A stretch of 9,312 nt of DNA, taken from NCBI GenBank assembly GCA_009843625.1, contig VYDD01000301.1:1-9312 (forward strand), given 5' to 3'. The stretch comes from Gammaproteobacteria bacterium (lineage in GTDB: Bacteria; Gemmatimonadota; Gemmatimonadetes; Longimicrobiales; Gaopeijiaceae). This document shows, one piece after another, positions 1 to 6,594 of the stretch; the stretch's first letter is position 1; each line of letters begins with the position of its first letter. The position numbers were made by a program, and so were the translations under genes. The notes beneath the pieces were generated by a model. That model was not told where the DNA came from and did no database searches. It saw only the letters and a list, made by a program, of their open reading frames with translations.

Positions 1-2055
1 CTGACTCTCCTCGGGCGAGCCTCCGGACGGGTTTGCCTCGGCCGGACCGCCAGACGGGGTTCCCTCGGGTGGGCCGCCAGACAGGTGCGGCTCGGAGGGA
101 CGGCTTCCAGCGCCCGCGTCCCGACCGGTTAGCGAAGTCGGCCCGGATGGCGAGCAATCGGGTTCCCGTATTCGCATCCCGTCGCCCGCGACCGATCCGG
201 CGGAGGCTGTGTCCGAAGCCGCCGTCACCACCAGCGTCCAGCTCAGCACCTCCACGTCCAATCCCGGAATGACGCGGCCGTACACGGCGCGGTACGCTTC
301 GTCGAACGCTCCCCGCAACGCCGCCGCCGAACCGGTGCCCGCCACCACCTCCGCCGGTACCCCCACCCCGATTTCGTGGCCCTGGCCCACATACCGCATG
401 TAGGCGCGCACGCTCTCGGTGGTCTCGGCGTCCGGAGCGCCCCGCACGACCACCGCGGTCGCCTCCGCCCGCATCTCATCCATCACGCTTCGCACCACCC
501 CTGCATCGAACGCCGACAGGCGCATGTAGCGGCTGCGCACCACCTCGTAGGAAATCGGTGCCAGCAGGAAGCCGACGGCCGACCCCACCCCCGCGTCGGC
601 GGGGATCAGGAAGCGATCCAGCTCGAGCTTGTCCGCCAGGCGGGCCGCGTGGATGGGGGCCGAACCCCCGAACGCCACCAGGGTCCGGCCAGCCAGACCC
701 TTTCCCCACTCAACCGCGTGCGTGCGCGCCGCGTTGGACATGTTCTCGTCCACCAGCTCGCTGATCCCGAGCGCGGCGTCCGTCTCATCCAGCCCGAGTT
801 TCGCCCCTGGCCCGTTGCGAACGGCCGCCGCAGCCCGGTCGCGGTCGAGAGGGATCGCGCCACCCGCGAAGAAACCCGGATCGATGCGTCCCAGCACCAC
901 GTCCGCGTCGGTGACGGTGGGGTCGGTCCCGCCCCGGCAGTAGGCCACCGGGCCCGGTTCCGCCCCGGCGCTCGCCGGTCCCACCTGGATGCGGCCGAGG
1001 TCGTCCACCGCCGCGATGGACCCGCCCCCGGCCCCGATCTCGACCATCTCGATCACCGGAATGCGGACCGGCAGCCCGCTCCCCTTCTTGAAGCGGTAGC
1101 TGCGGGCCACCTCGAAGGCGCGCGATTGCAGGGGTCGTCCCCCGTCGATCACGCACAGCTTCGCGGTTGTGCCCCCCATGTCGAACGAGAGGACGTCGCC
1201 CAACTCCAGCCCTCGCGCGAGGTGGCTTGCCAGAATCGCACCTCCCGCGGGACCGGATTCCACCAGCCGCACGGGCGCCGCCATTGCGGTTTCGAGCGTG
1301 GTGAGCCCGCCCCCGGAGGTCATGAGCAGGAAGGGACAGTCGAGCCCCGAGGCCACGAGCGACTCCGCCAGCCCCTTCAGGTAGCGGGACATCAGCGGCT
1401 GGACATAGGCGTTGGCGCACGCGGTCGAAAGGCGTTCGTACTCGCGCACCTCCGGGCAGACATCCGAGGCCAGCGTCACCGCAAGCTCCGGGCGTTCGTC
1501 CGCGAGAATCGCGCCGATGCACCGCTCGTGGTCCGGGTTGGCGTACCCGTGAATGAGCCCCACGGCGACGGACTCGACCCCGTGCTCATCCAGAATCGGC
1601 AGCAGCGCGCGCACCGAATCCTCGTCGAGCGGCACCAGCACGCGCCCGTGCCGGTCCACGCGCTCGGTGACGGGCAGACGCACGCGGCGCTGCACAAGGG
1701 GCTCCGGCCGGTCGATGCCGATGTCGTACTGCTCGAAGCGGTTCTCGCGCGCCATTTCGAGGGCGTCGCGATGTCCCGATGTGACGATCAGAGCCGTGCG
1801 CGCCCCTCTGCGCTCGATGATCGCGTTGGTCGCCAGCGTGGTCCCGTGGATGACCAACCGCACCTCCGAGGGCGCCACGCCCGCGATCTCCAGCACCTTG
1901 TGCACACCCGACAGGACCCCCTGTTCGGGGGCCGCGGGCGTAGTAAGTACCTTGGTGGTGACCGGGGGCCCGCCTGCCTCGAGGGCCACATCGGTAAAGG
2001 TGCCTCCGATGTCGATGGCCAGGCGCACGCCGCGCGAGCCAGAACGATCAGGCAT
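1..2055 (-). CDS. hyuA: Hydantoinase/5-oxoprolinase family subunit A (HyuA), 3' end outside window
   Basis: The frame is open from ATG at 2055 to the window edge: 685 codons with no stop. The family uses ATP to open cyclic amides such as hydantoins or 5-oxoproline, normally with a HyuB partner, in the cytoplasm. Visible in order: the N-terminal phosphate loop DIGGTFTDV (residues 15-23), HGTTLATNAI (70-79), TSGGGL (246-251), ESGPAGG (266-272), FDMGGTTAK (291-299), GAGGGS (341-346), an FGGSAPIHA motif, and RYVGQGHEI (554-562). These are hallmarks of the actin/ASKHA-like hydantoinase A fold. After VEVLSW (about 601-606) the protein becomes Pro/Gly/Ser-rich with 9-residue repeats. The usual final part of the family, about 90 residues, has not yet appeared, so the repeat is probably an internal linker. 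Alternatively this is a fused HyuA-HyuB protein. An in-frame ATG at 2076 is an alternative start; GGGGGA precedes the ATG at 2055. The substrate (hydantoin, oxoproline or acetone-carboxylase-like) cannot be decided. Confidence 0.93.
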   Translation of the reverse strand, partial: MPDRSGSRGVRLAIDIGGTFTDVALEAGGPPVTTKVLTTPAAPEQGVLSGVHKVLEIAGVAPSEVRLVIHGTTLATNAIIERRGARTALIVTSGHRDALEMARENRFEQYDIGIDRPEPLVQRRVRLPVTERVDRHGRVLVPLDEDSVRALLPILDEHGVESVAVGLIHGYANPDHERCIGAILADERPELAVTLASDVCPEVREYERLSTACANAYVQPLMSRYLKGLAESLVASGLDCPFLLMTSGGGLTTLETAMAAPVRLVESGPAGGAILASHLARGLELGDVLSFDMGGTTAKLCVIDGGRPLQSRAFEVARSYRFKKGSGLPVRIPVIEMVEIGAGGGSIAAVDDLGRIQVGPASAGAEPGPVAYCRGGTDPTVTDADVVLGRIDPGFFAGGAIPLDRDRAAAAVRNGPGAKLGLDETDAALGISELVDENMSNAARTHAVEWGKGLAGRTLVAFGGSAPIHAARLADKLELDRFLIPADAGVGSAVGFLLAPISYEVVRSRYMRLSAFDAGVVRSVMDEMRAEATAVVVRGAPDAETTESVRAYMRYVGQGHEIGVGVPAEVVAGTGSAAALRGAFDEAYRAVYGRVIPGLDVEVLSWTLVVTAASDTASAGSVAGDGMRIREPDCSPSGPTSLTGRDAGAGSRPSEPHLSGGPPEGTPSGGPAEANPSGGSPEESQ
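10..90 (-). repeat. 27-bp coding tandem repeat, three units, in hyuA
   Basis: Three consecutive 27-base units (10-36, 37-63, 64-90 on the plus strand) each begin CTCGG and are clearly similar. A decayed fourth unit begins with CTCGGA at 91. Read on the coding strand they give 9-residue units PHLSGGPPE, GTPSGGPAE and ANPSGGSPE, with consensus xxPSGGPxE. Because 27 is a multiple of three, unit gain or loss would change linker length without a frameshift. The composition predicts a flexible, disordered linker. Confidence 0.85.
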
Positions 2056-2159
2056 GGCGCCGTCCCCCGCCTTCATCGATCCCGTCCGCAGACGCGTTTC
2101 ACCTGAAACCCGCAGCCCTGCGCTCCGCCGCGGGCGCCACGATACCCGCGCTGGGCCCC

Positions 2160-2948
2160 TCAGCCATCGCCGCGCAGCGGAACCGTGTAGTTCAGCGCCA
2201 GCCGGCCACCGTCCGGGTAGATGGTCTCACCCGTAAGGTAGGACGCGTAGTCGCTGGCCAGGAAGACCGCCACGCTCGCCACCTCTTCGGGCTGCCCGAC
2301 CCGCCCCATCGGCGTGCGCGACAGGATCGTGCGCCGGGCCTCCTCGTCGGCCATCACCTCGTCCAGCATGCTCGTGGCGATGGAGCCCGGCCCGATGGCG
2401 TTGACCCGGATGTCGTGCGGCGCGAGCGCCATCGCCATCACCTTGGTGAGCTGCGCCACGCCGCCCTTGGAGACCGCGTACGCGAGCTGGTTGGGGATGG
2501 TCACCACCGCGTTGGTGGAGGACATGTTGACGATGGCTCCCTTGACGCCCCGCTCTACCATGTGGCGGGCCGCCAGCCGCGACATCAGCCAGGTCCCCCG
2601 AAGGTTCACCGAGAGCACGCGATCGAAGTCCTCCACGGTGCCGTCCAGAATCGACCCCGGGACGATAATGCCGGCGTTGTTGAGGAGGATGTCGCAGTCC
2701 CCGAAACGCTCTGTGCAGGCGTCGAGCAATCCGGCGCAATCCTCCTCCTGGCTCACGTCCGCCCGAATCGCCACGGCAGGCGCCCGCGTCTCGTTGCGAA
2801 TGCGGCGCGCGGTTTCAGCGCAGTCTTGCTCCAGCACGTCCCCGAGCACCACGCTCGCCCCGTGGCGTGCGAACGCCAGCGCGCACGCGGCCCCGATGCC
2901 TCTCGCCGCGCCCGTGACGATTGCATTCCTGCCTTCGAGTGAGATCAC
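2160..2948 (-). CDS. Short-chain dehydrogenase/reductase (classical SDR, probably NAD-dependent)
   Basis: The protein has 262 residues, a typical classical-SDR length. It is a cytosolic Rossmann-fold oxidoreductase acting on an alcohol/carbonyl pair. Visible motifs: cofactor loop TGAARGIG (12-19), Asp37 at the end of the second beta strand (favouring NAD over NADP), NNAG (90-93), and catalytic Asn115, Ser144, Tyr157 and Lys161 (YAVSK). PG follows at 187-188, and YPDGG lies near the C-terminus (244-248). All four catalytic residues are present. I chose GTG at 2948 because GAGGAG lies eight bases upstream and the protein then begins directly with ISLEGRNAIVTG. An ATG at 3074 in the same frame would add 42 residues unlike any SDR start. 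The gene is co-oriented with hyuA about 100 bases downstream, so the two may act on the same compound or its product. The substrate is unknown. Confidence 0.95.
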   Translation of the reverse strand: MISLEGRNAIVTGAARGIGAACALAFARHGASVVLGDVLEQDCAETARRIRNETRAPAVAIRADVSQEEDCAGLLDACTERFGDCDILLNNAGIIVPGSILDGTVEDFDRVLSVNLRGTWLMSRLAARHMVERGVKGAIVNMSSTNAVVTIPNQLAYAVSKGGVAQLTKVMAMALAPHDIRVNAIGPGSIATSMLDEVMADEEARRTILSRTPMGRVGQPEEVASVAVFLASDYASYLTGETIYPDGGRLALNYTVPLRGDG

Positions 2949-2998
2949 CGCGCAGACTCCTCTGCAAATGGGATGTGCTCTGGTCCGATCAGTGCGTC

Positions 2999-3004
2999 TG
3001 TCAA
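2999..3004 (-). promoter_or_regulatory. Candidate -35 box for the SDR/hyuA genes
   Basis: The plus strand reads TGTCAA, which is a perfect TTGACA on the minus strand, about 50 bases upstream of the SDR start. At 16-18 bases spacing the -10 position reads CAGAGC, AGAGCA or GAGCAC, which is a poor match. The promoter is therefore only half supported. Confidence 0.25.
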
Positions 3005-3208
3005 TGGTCTTCGCGTTGCCTCGACGGCTCCGCCAGTGGGTTCCACCGCGAACCGTGGCCCGCCCCAAGCTCACATCTTTCGCGGCTTGTGGCGAGAGAC
3101 GGCATTCAGGGAACCGCGGGTGGAAAGCCGGGGCACTCGGCGAACCGCTGATGGAAGGCCCGCGTGCGGATCCATTGCCGGAAGGGAGGGGTAGCAGGAG
3201 CCGATATG

Positions 3209-3237
3209 TTGATTTTTCAGCAGCCGTCCCCTATGGT
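3209..3237 (+). promoter_or_regulatory. Candidate sigma-70 promoter for the repressor/M56 operon
   Basis: TTGATT at 3209-3214 and TATGGT at 3232-3237 are separated by exactly 17 bases; each matches four of six consensus positions. This is the most AT-rich spot in the intergenic region. Transcription would start near 3244, giving a leader of about 130 bases before the GTG at 3374. MecI/BlaI repressors commonly control their own operon, so an operator is expected close by. Confidence 0.4.
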
Positions 3238-3240
3238 GTC

Positions 3241-3260
3241 CCGAGTACCGGTCCACTCCG
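3241..3260. promoter_or_regulatory. Possible repressor operator (imperfect dyad)
   Basis: CCGAGT and ACTCCG face each other across eight bases (five of six positions pair), starting three bases after the candidate -10 box and covering the predicted transcription start. That is where an autoregulatory operator would sit. It does not match the staphylococcal TACA/TGTA or the actinobacterial TACTAC/GTAGTA MecI/BlaI operator types I know, so this is a weak positional argument. Confidence 0.15.
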
Positions 3261-3302
3261 GAACCGATTCCTCCATCGGACCGCCCGCCCGACGCGGCCA
3301 AC

Positions 3303-3323
3303 CCCCGGAGCCGGTATCCGGGG
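3303..3323 (+). other. GC hairpin in the predicted repressor leader
   Basis: CCCCGGA (3303-3309) and TCCGGGG (3317-3323) are perfect 7-base arms around a 7-base loop. The hairpin lies about 50 bases upstream of the repressor start, downstream of the candidate promoter. There is no following T-run, so it is not a standard terminator. It could stabilise or structure the leader, or be chance in GC-rich DNA. Confidence 0.35.
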
Positions 3324-3373
3324 AACCAGCTGTCCCGCATCAGAGGAAACCACCCAGCCGGAGCACGAGACAG

Positions 3374-3757
3374 GTGAGCGAGCTTCCCCCGCTGAGCAGG
3401 CGAGAACGTCAGGTGATGGACATCCTCTACGAGTCGGGCGGCGCGACCGCCGTCCAGATCCGGGCGCGCATGGCAGACCCGCCGACGGACTCGGCCGTGC
3501 GCTCGATCCTGCGCATCCTGATCAACAAGCGACACCTGACCCGGGAGCTGGACGGTCCCCGCTACGTCTATGCCCCGACGACGCCGGTCCCGCGTGCCAG
3601 CCGCTCCGCCATGCGACACGTCCTGTCGACGTTCTTCGGCGGTTCCGTCGAGGGCGCGGTCGCCACGCTCCTGAAGCTCAGGGAGGGCGATCTGACCCCG
3701 GCCGAACGCGAGCGCATCAAGGCGATGATCGATGAAGCCGCGGAGGAGGGACGGTGA
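3374..3757 (+). CDS. MecI/BlaI family transcriptional repressor
   Basis: The 127-residue protein is the normal size for a BlaI/MecI winged-helix repressor. The N-terminal half (about 6-70) is the DNA-binding domain: LSRRERQVMDILY (7-19), a helix-turn-helix with recognition helix near TDSAVRSILRIL (38-49), and a wing ending GPRYVYAP (61-68). The C-terminal half (75-127) is the helical dimerisation part, starting with the family-like RSAMRHVLSTFFGGS (77-91). In the known circuit such repressors dimerise on a dyad operator and are inactivated through the partner M56 protease, here the next gene with a 4-base overlap. I chose GTG at 3374 because family members start just before this motif and GGAG lies ten bases upstream. 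An ATG at 3206 with a strong AGGAG five bases upstream is in frame and would add 56 Pro/Ser/Arg-rich residues; it also overlaps the candidate promoter. The regulated genes are unknown, and antibiotic resistance should not be assumed. Confidence 0.93.
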   Translation: MSELPPLSRRERQVMDILYESGGATAVQIRARMADPPTDSAVRSILRILINKRHLTRELDGPRYVYAPTTPVPRASRSAMRHVLSTFFGGSVEGAVATLLKLREGDLTPAERERIKAMIDEAAEEGR

Positions 3758-6330
3758 GCGGGTTGGACGTCGCCACTGGTGTGGCGGGGCTGGTTGCGAA
3801 GGCTACCGTGGTGCTGTGCCTGGCGCTTGCTCTGGCGTGGCTCGCACGCCGGGGATCGGCGAGGACCCTGCACCTGCTCTGGACGACGGCGTTCGTGCTT
3901 CTGCTGGCATTGCCGGTGCTGAGCCTGCTGGGTCCGTCGTGGTCGGTGCCCATCCTGCCGGCTCGGGACGTCGCCGCCGAGGGTGCGTCCCTCAATGGGT
4001 CGGCGGAGGGAGTAGTGACGGCGGAAGCTCCGCGGCGGATGGCCGGGCGAACGGTTTCGTCCGGGCCGTCGCGACGGGTCGCCGGCGCCAGGACTTCATC
4101 GGCGCTCCCGACGGTCGAATCGAGCCGGCCACGGCCGCGGGCAGGCGATGCACCCGCCGCGCTGACCCCCTCCGGCATCGCGTTCCTGATCTGGGCTCTG
4201 GGCTGTGGTGCGGCGCTGACCTCGCTGGCGGTCGGGAGCCTCCGCTTCCGGAAGCTGGTCCGCGAAGCGGCCCCCGTGCGAGACCTGGTTTGGAAGCAAC
4301 AGAGCAACGCCATTCGGCGACGCCTGCGGGTGCGGAGCCAGATCCGGATCCTGATGAGCCCGAAGGTGCCCACGCCGATGGCGGGTGGTCCATGGAGGCC
4401 GGTGATCCTGCTGCCGTCGGACGCGGAAGGCTGGTCGCCGGAGCGGCGTGCAGTGGTGCTGGCCCACGAACTGGTCCACGTCCGACGCCGGGACGCGCTC
4501 CGTCAGGTCGTCGGACGCGCCGTCGTCGCGCTCTACTGGTTTCATCCTCTCAACTGGCTGGCGTGGCGGGCTGCGACCATCGCCGCTGAGCGATCGTGCG
4601 ACGAGGAGGTGCTTGAGCTGGGCACGCGCCCCTCGGAATACGCTCAGCACCTGTTCTCGCTCGCGTCCGGGACAGCGGCCGGTCGCGCCGTACTGGCCCT
4701 CCCCATGGTGCAGCGTTCGCAACTGGAGAACCGAATCATGTCCATCCTCAGGCGACATCGCCCCCGCTATTCGCTCGCCCGCACCCTCGCCGCACTGACG
4801 GGAATGGGCGTGGCCGGCACGCTCATCGCCTGCGCCAATCCAATCCACGGGGATCCGGCCGCGCAGGCCGCGCCCCGGGAACAGGCGATAGTCCCGGGCG
4901 AGGTGCAGGCACAGGACCGCGTGATTCCTGCTCCCTCACCGGAGCAGATGACGGCAGCGAGCCCGGCACCGGAAGCAGCGTCTTCGGCAAATGCGGGAAG
5001 GCAACCGATGGCCATAACGTCCGCGATCTCGGAGCCGATGCCAGCCGCAACTGACGTCTCGGAGTCCCCGCGCGAGTCGGCTTCGGTACCGGGCGCAGCG
5101 CTCGCGACGCCCGAGTCTGCGCAAGATGCCAACCGCCAGGCGTTCGAGTGCAACCGCGGAAACGGGATCGGCGGGCGGCAGGCCGGCGAATGGACCCTGC
5201 AACGCCGGGTGGACGGCATGCGCCTGTGCATGCGCAGCCGCGGCACCGTCGAGATGGCGCCGGATGGCACCTCCATCCAGAGCATGAATGACGACAGTTG
5301 GCTGGTCCTCGAGTCGCAGGCGGAGCGATTGCACCGACTGGTGATCACTCCCGGACCCGGTGGCCTGGAGTACGACTGGAGCATCGATGGCCGCTCTCAG
5401 GCCTTTGACGACGAGGCCGAAGCTTGGCGCGACCTGATGCTGACGGTGATGGACGGTTACCTGGATGTGCAGGCAATCCGTGGCGAGGAAGCCAGCCTGC
5501 GCGGACAGATCGCCGTGCACAGAGGACATGTCTCCACCCTGCGCGGGAGAATCTCGATCCACCGGGGGCATGTCTCCACGCTTCGCGGACAAACCGCGAC
5601 CCATCGGGGGCATGTCGCCGCCCTGCACGGACAAGCCGCCGCCCATCGAGGGCACATCGCCAGCTTGCGCGGGCGTATGCATTTGCCAGGGGCTGAGGTG
5701 GCCAGGGTGATGAGCGGGCTGGCCACGCAAGTGGACCTCATCGCCAATCAGCACGCGACGACGACGCTCGCCAACGGAGCCGACATGGCGGAGGCAGTGC
5801 AGGCGGCTGTGCAGGCGACGACCGAGGCCCTGAAGAGGCCCGAGGTGCGGGAGGCGATGGCGGACATGCAGGAAACGATGGCCGACATGGTAGAATTGTC
5901 CGAAACCCTCTCCGCCTCGGCGGACGAATGGGCGACCCTGGCGGACGACCTGCAGCAGATCGAGCGTTATCTGGCCGCCCGGCGGGAGGACCTCGAGCGG
6001 GAAGCGGCCGCCCTTGAGCGCGAGGCAATGCAGGAGATCGAAGAGGAGATCGAGGAGTACGATCTCGCGGGGAGGATAGCCGCTATCGAGACACGGATCG
6101 CCGAATACGACCTCGATGGCAAGATTGCGGTAATCCAGGCGCGGATCGAGGAATACGACCTCGAAGGCAAGATCGCTGAGATCGAGGCGCAGATCGAACA
6201 GTACGACCTCGACGGCAGGATCCGCGAAATCGAGGCGCAGATCGAGGAACTCGACGCCGACCGCCGCGCCGACGAAATCGAGCGCTCGATCCAGGACGAA
6301 ATTGCCGCCCTGCGCTCCCTGATCGGATAG
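3754..6330 (+). CDS. M56 (BlaR1/MecR1-type) membrane zinc metallopeptidase with repeat-rich exported tail
   Basis: An 858-residue protein starting at a GTG that overlaps the repressor stop (GTGA), with GGAGGAGGG just upstream, so translation is probably coupled. Hydrophobic segments lie at about 10-30, 41-60, 142-160 and 342-360. The peptidase domain lies between the third and fourth and carries HELVH (238-242). Glu279 in AAERSCDEEVL, 37 residues after His242, is the expected third zinc ligand. With BlaR1 topology the protease is cytoplasmic and residues 361-858 are exported. That tail has an Ala/Pro/Ser-rich linker (365-460), a compact domain with Cys466 and Cys492 (about 460-575), 14-residue HRGH repeats (580-641), a helical region (about 675-765) and 16-residue repeats (766-845). 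It has no penicillin-binding domain that I can recognise, so the signal is probably not a beta-lactam. A lipobox-like LIAC ends the fourth segment at Cys360. Inferred role: sense an envelope signal and relieve the neighbouring repressor. Confidence 0.92.
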   Translation: MSGLDVATGVAGLVAKATVVLCLALALAWLARRGSARTLHLLWTTAFVLLLALPVLSLLGPSWSVPILPARDVAAEGASLNGSAEGVVTAEAPRRMAGRTVSSGPSRRVAGARTSSALPTVESSRPRPRAGDAPAALTPSGIAFLIWALGCGAALTSLAVGSLRFRKLVREAAPVRDLVWKQQSNAIRRRLRVRSQIRILMSPKVPTPMAGGPWRPVILLPSDAEGWSPERRAVVLAHELVHVRRRDALRQVVGRAVVALYWFHPLNWLAWRAATIAAERSCDEEVLELGTRPSEYAQHLFSLASGTAAGRAVLALPMVQRSQLENRIMSILRRHRPRYSLARTLAALTGMGVAGTLIACANPIHGDPAAQAAPREQAIVPGEVQAQDRVIPAPSPEQMTAASPAPEAASSANAGRQPMAITSAISEPMPAATDVSESPRESASVPGAALATPESAQDANRQAFECNRGNGIGGRQAGEWTLQRRVDGMRLCMRSRGTVEMAPDGTSIQSMNDDSWLVLESQAERLHRLVITPGPGGLEYDWSIDGRSQAFDDEAEAWRDLMLTVMDGYLDVQAIRGEEASLRGQIAVHRGHVSTLRGRISIHRGHVSTLRGQTATHRGHVAALHGQAAAHRGHIASLRGRMHLPGAEVARVMSGLATQVDLIANQHATTTLANGADMAEAVQAAVQATTEALKRPEVREAMADMQETMADMVELSETLSASADEWATLADDLQQIERYLAARREDLEREAAALEREAMQEIEEEIEEYDLAGRIAAIETRIAEYDLDGKIAVIQARIEEYDLEGKIAEIEAQIEQYDLDGRIREIEAQIEELDADRRADEIERSIQDEIAALRSLIG
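5491..5676 (+). repeat. 42-bp coding tandem repeat (HRGH repeat) in the M56 gene
   Basis: Four 42-base units (5491, 5533, 5575, 5617) and a partial fifth (5659-5676) encode 14-residue units, for example STLRGRISIHRGHV. Each splits into two related 7-residue halves, one around L-R/H-G and one around HRGH followed by V or I. HRGH is invariant at residues 589-592, 603-606, 617-620 and 631-634, while other positions vary, so protein-level constraint looks stronger than simple recent duplication. The regular His-x-x-His spacing would allow metal binding. A coiled-coil or solenoid-like structure is the alternative. Confidence 0.9.
6049..6288 (+). repeat. 48-bp coding tandem repeat (YDL-G-IA repeat) in the M56 gene
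   Basis: Five 48-base units (6049, 6097, 6145, 6193, 6241) encode 16-residue units such as IEEYDLEGKIAEIEAQ. The first four share YDL-x-G-[KR]-I and the fifth is degenerate (IEELDADRRADEIERS). Isoleucines recur at fixed positions with many Glu, Lys and Arg between them, which predicts helices broken or bent at the YDLxG turns. The array closes the protein, 13 residues before its end. Confidence 0.9.
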
Positions 6331-6409
6331 CTCGACACTACTCCACTACATCCAGCCGCCGAGTCCCGGCCGCCTCTCGCGTCATCCGGATTGTCGGCGC
6401 GGTCCCTGT

Positions 6410-6431
6410 TCCGAGCACCTGCGTGTTCGGA
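6410..6431 (+). terminator. Hairpin after the M56 gene, possible terminator without a T-run
   Basis: TCCGAGCAC (6410-6418) pairs with GTGTTCGGA (6423-6431) around a 4-base loop, giving a 9-base-pair stem with one G-T wobble. It lies 80 bases after the M56 stop. No T-run follows, so factor-independent termination is doubtful. It could still protect the 3' end of the operon message. Confidence 0.3.
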
Positions 6432-6465
6432 TGTCGGCTTCCGCGCGCGGCAGATCACCCCGGCC

Positions 6466-6495
6466 TTGATCATCCCCGTTTTGTCGCCATATTCG
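6466..6495 (+). promoter_or_regulatory. Weak candidate promoter for the substrate-binding protein gene
   Basis: TTGATC (6466-6471) and TATTCG (6490-6495) are 18 bases apart, about 100 bases upstream of the ATG at 6595. The -10 match is only three of six. The rest of the 264-base gap (6331-6594) shows no gene. Confidence 0.2.
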
Positions 6496-6594
6496 CGATG
6501 ATTGACGCACTTCTCGCGCGGAAGCGGTCAGCACAGGCGTGAGCGCACGCTCCTTCGAGGCGGTGTCCGCGGCTGAATCACGGGAAGAGGACGG

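Larger units (their letters stand above)
2949..3373. other. Divergent intergenic region between SDR and repressor genes
   Basis: This 425-base stretch separates the minus-strand SDR gene from the plus-strand repressor gene. I see no conserved gene in it. It holds a perfect TTGACA box on the minus strand (2999-3004), a plausible -35/-10 pair on the plus strand (3209-3237), an imperfect dyad just downstream (3241-3260), and a strong GC hairpin in the predicted repressor leader (3303-3323). A second small stem, CCGAT/ATCGG, lies at 3264-3268 and 3275-3279. A plus-strand frame in phase with the repressor runs through from 3164, but its third-position GC over 3206-3373 is clearly lower (about two thirds by hand count) than in the neighbouring genes, so I treat it as untranslated. 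Confidence 0.6.

Noticed and set aside
10..90. CRISPR-like array
   Set aside because: The units are contiguous 27-base direct repeats with no spacers, lie inside a coding frame and keep the frame.
376..2106. 576-codon plus-strand open frame opposite hyuA
   Set aside because: It is antisense to a gene with all family motifs. Its translation is His/Arg/Gly-rich without recognisable motifs, as expected for a GC-rich shadow frame.
2949..3074. Upstream ATG start for the SDR gene (42 extra residues)
   Set aside because: The GTG at 2948 has GAGGAG at eight bases and gives the normal SDR N-terminus. The extension is Arg/Thr-rich and contains the candidate promoter.
2314..3735. 473-codon plus-strand open frame spanning SDR, intergenic region and repressor
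   Set aside because: It crosses two real genes in the wrong frame, has no conserved motif, and matches the antisense of the SDR gene.
3754..6330. True BlaR1/MecR1 beta-lactam sensor
   Set aside because: The protease half fits, but the C-terminal half lacks a recognisable penicillin-binding domain and is built from linker and repeats.
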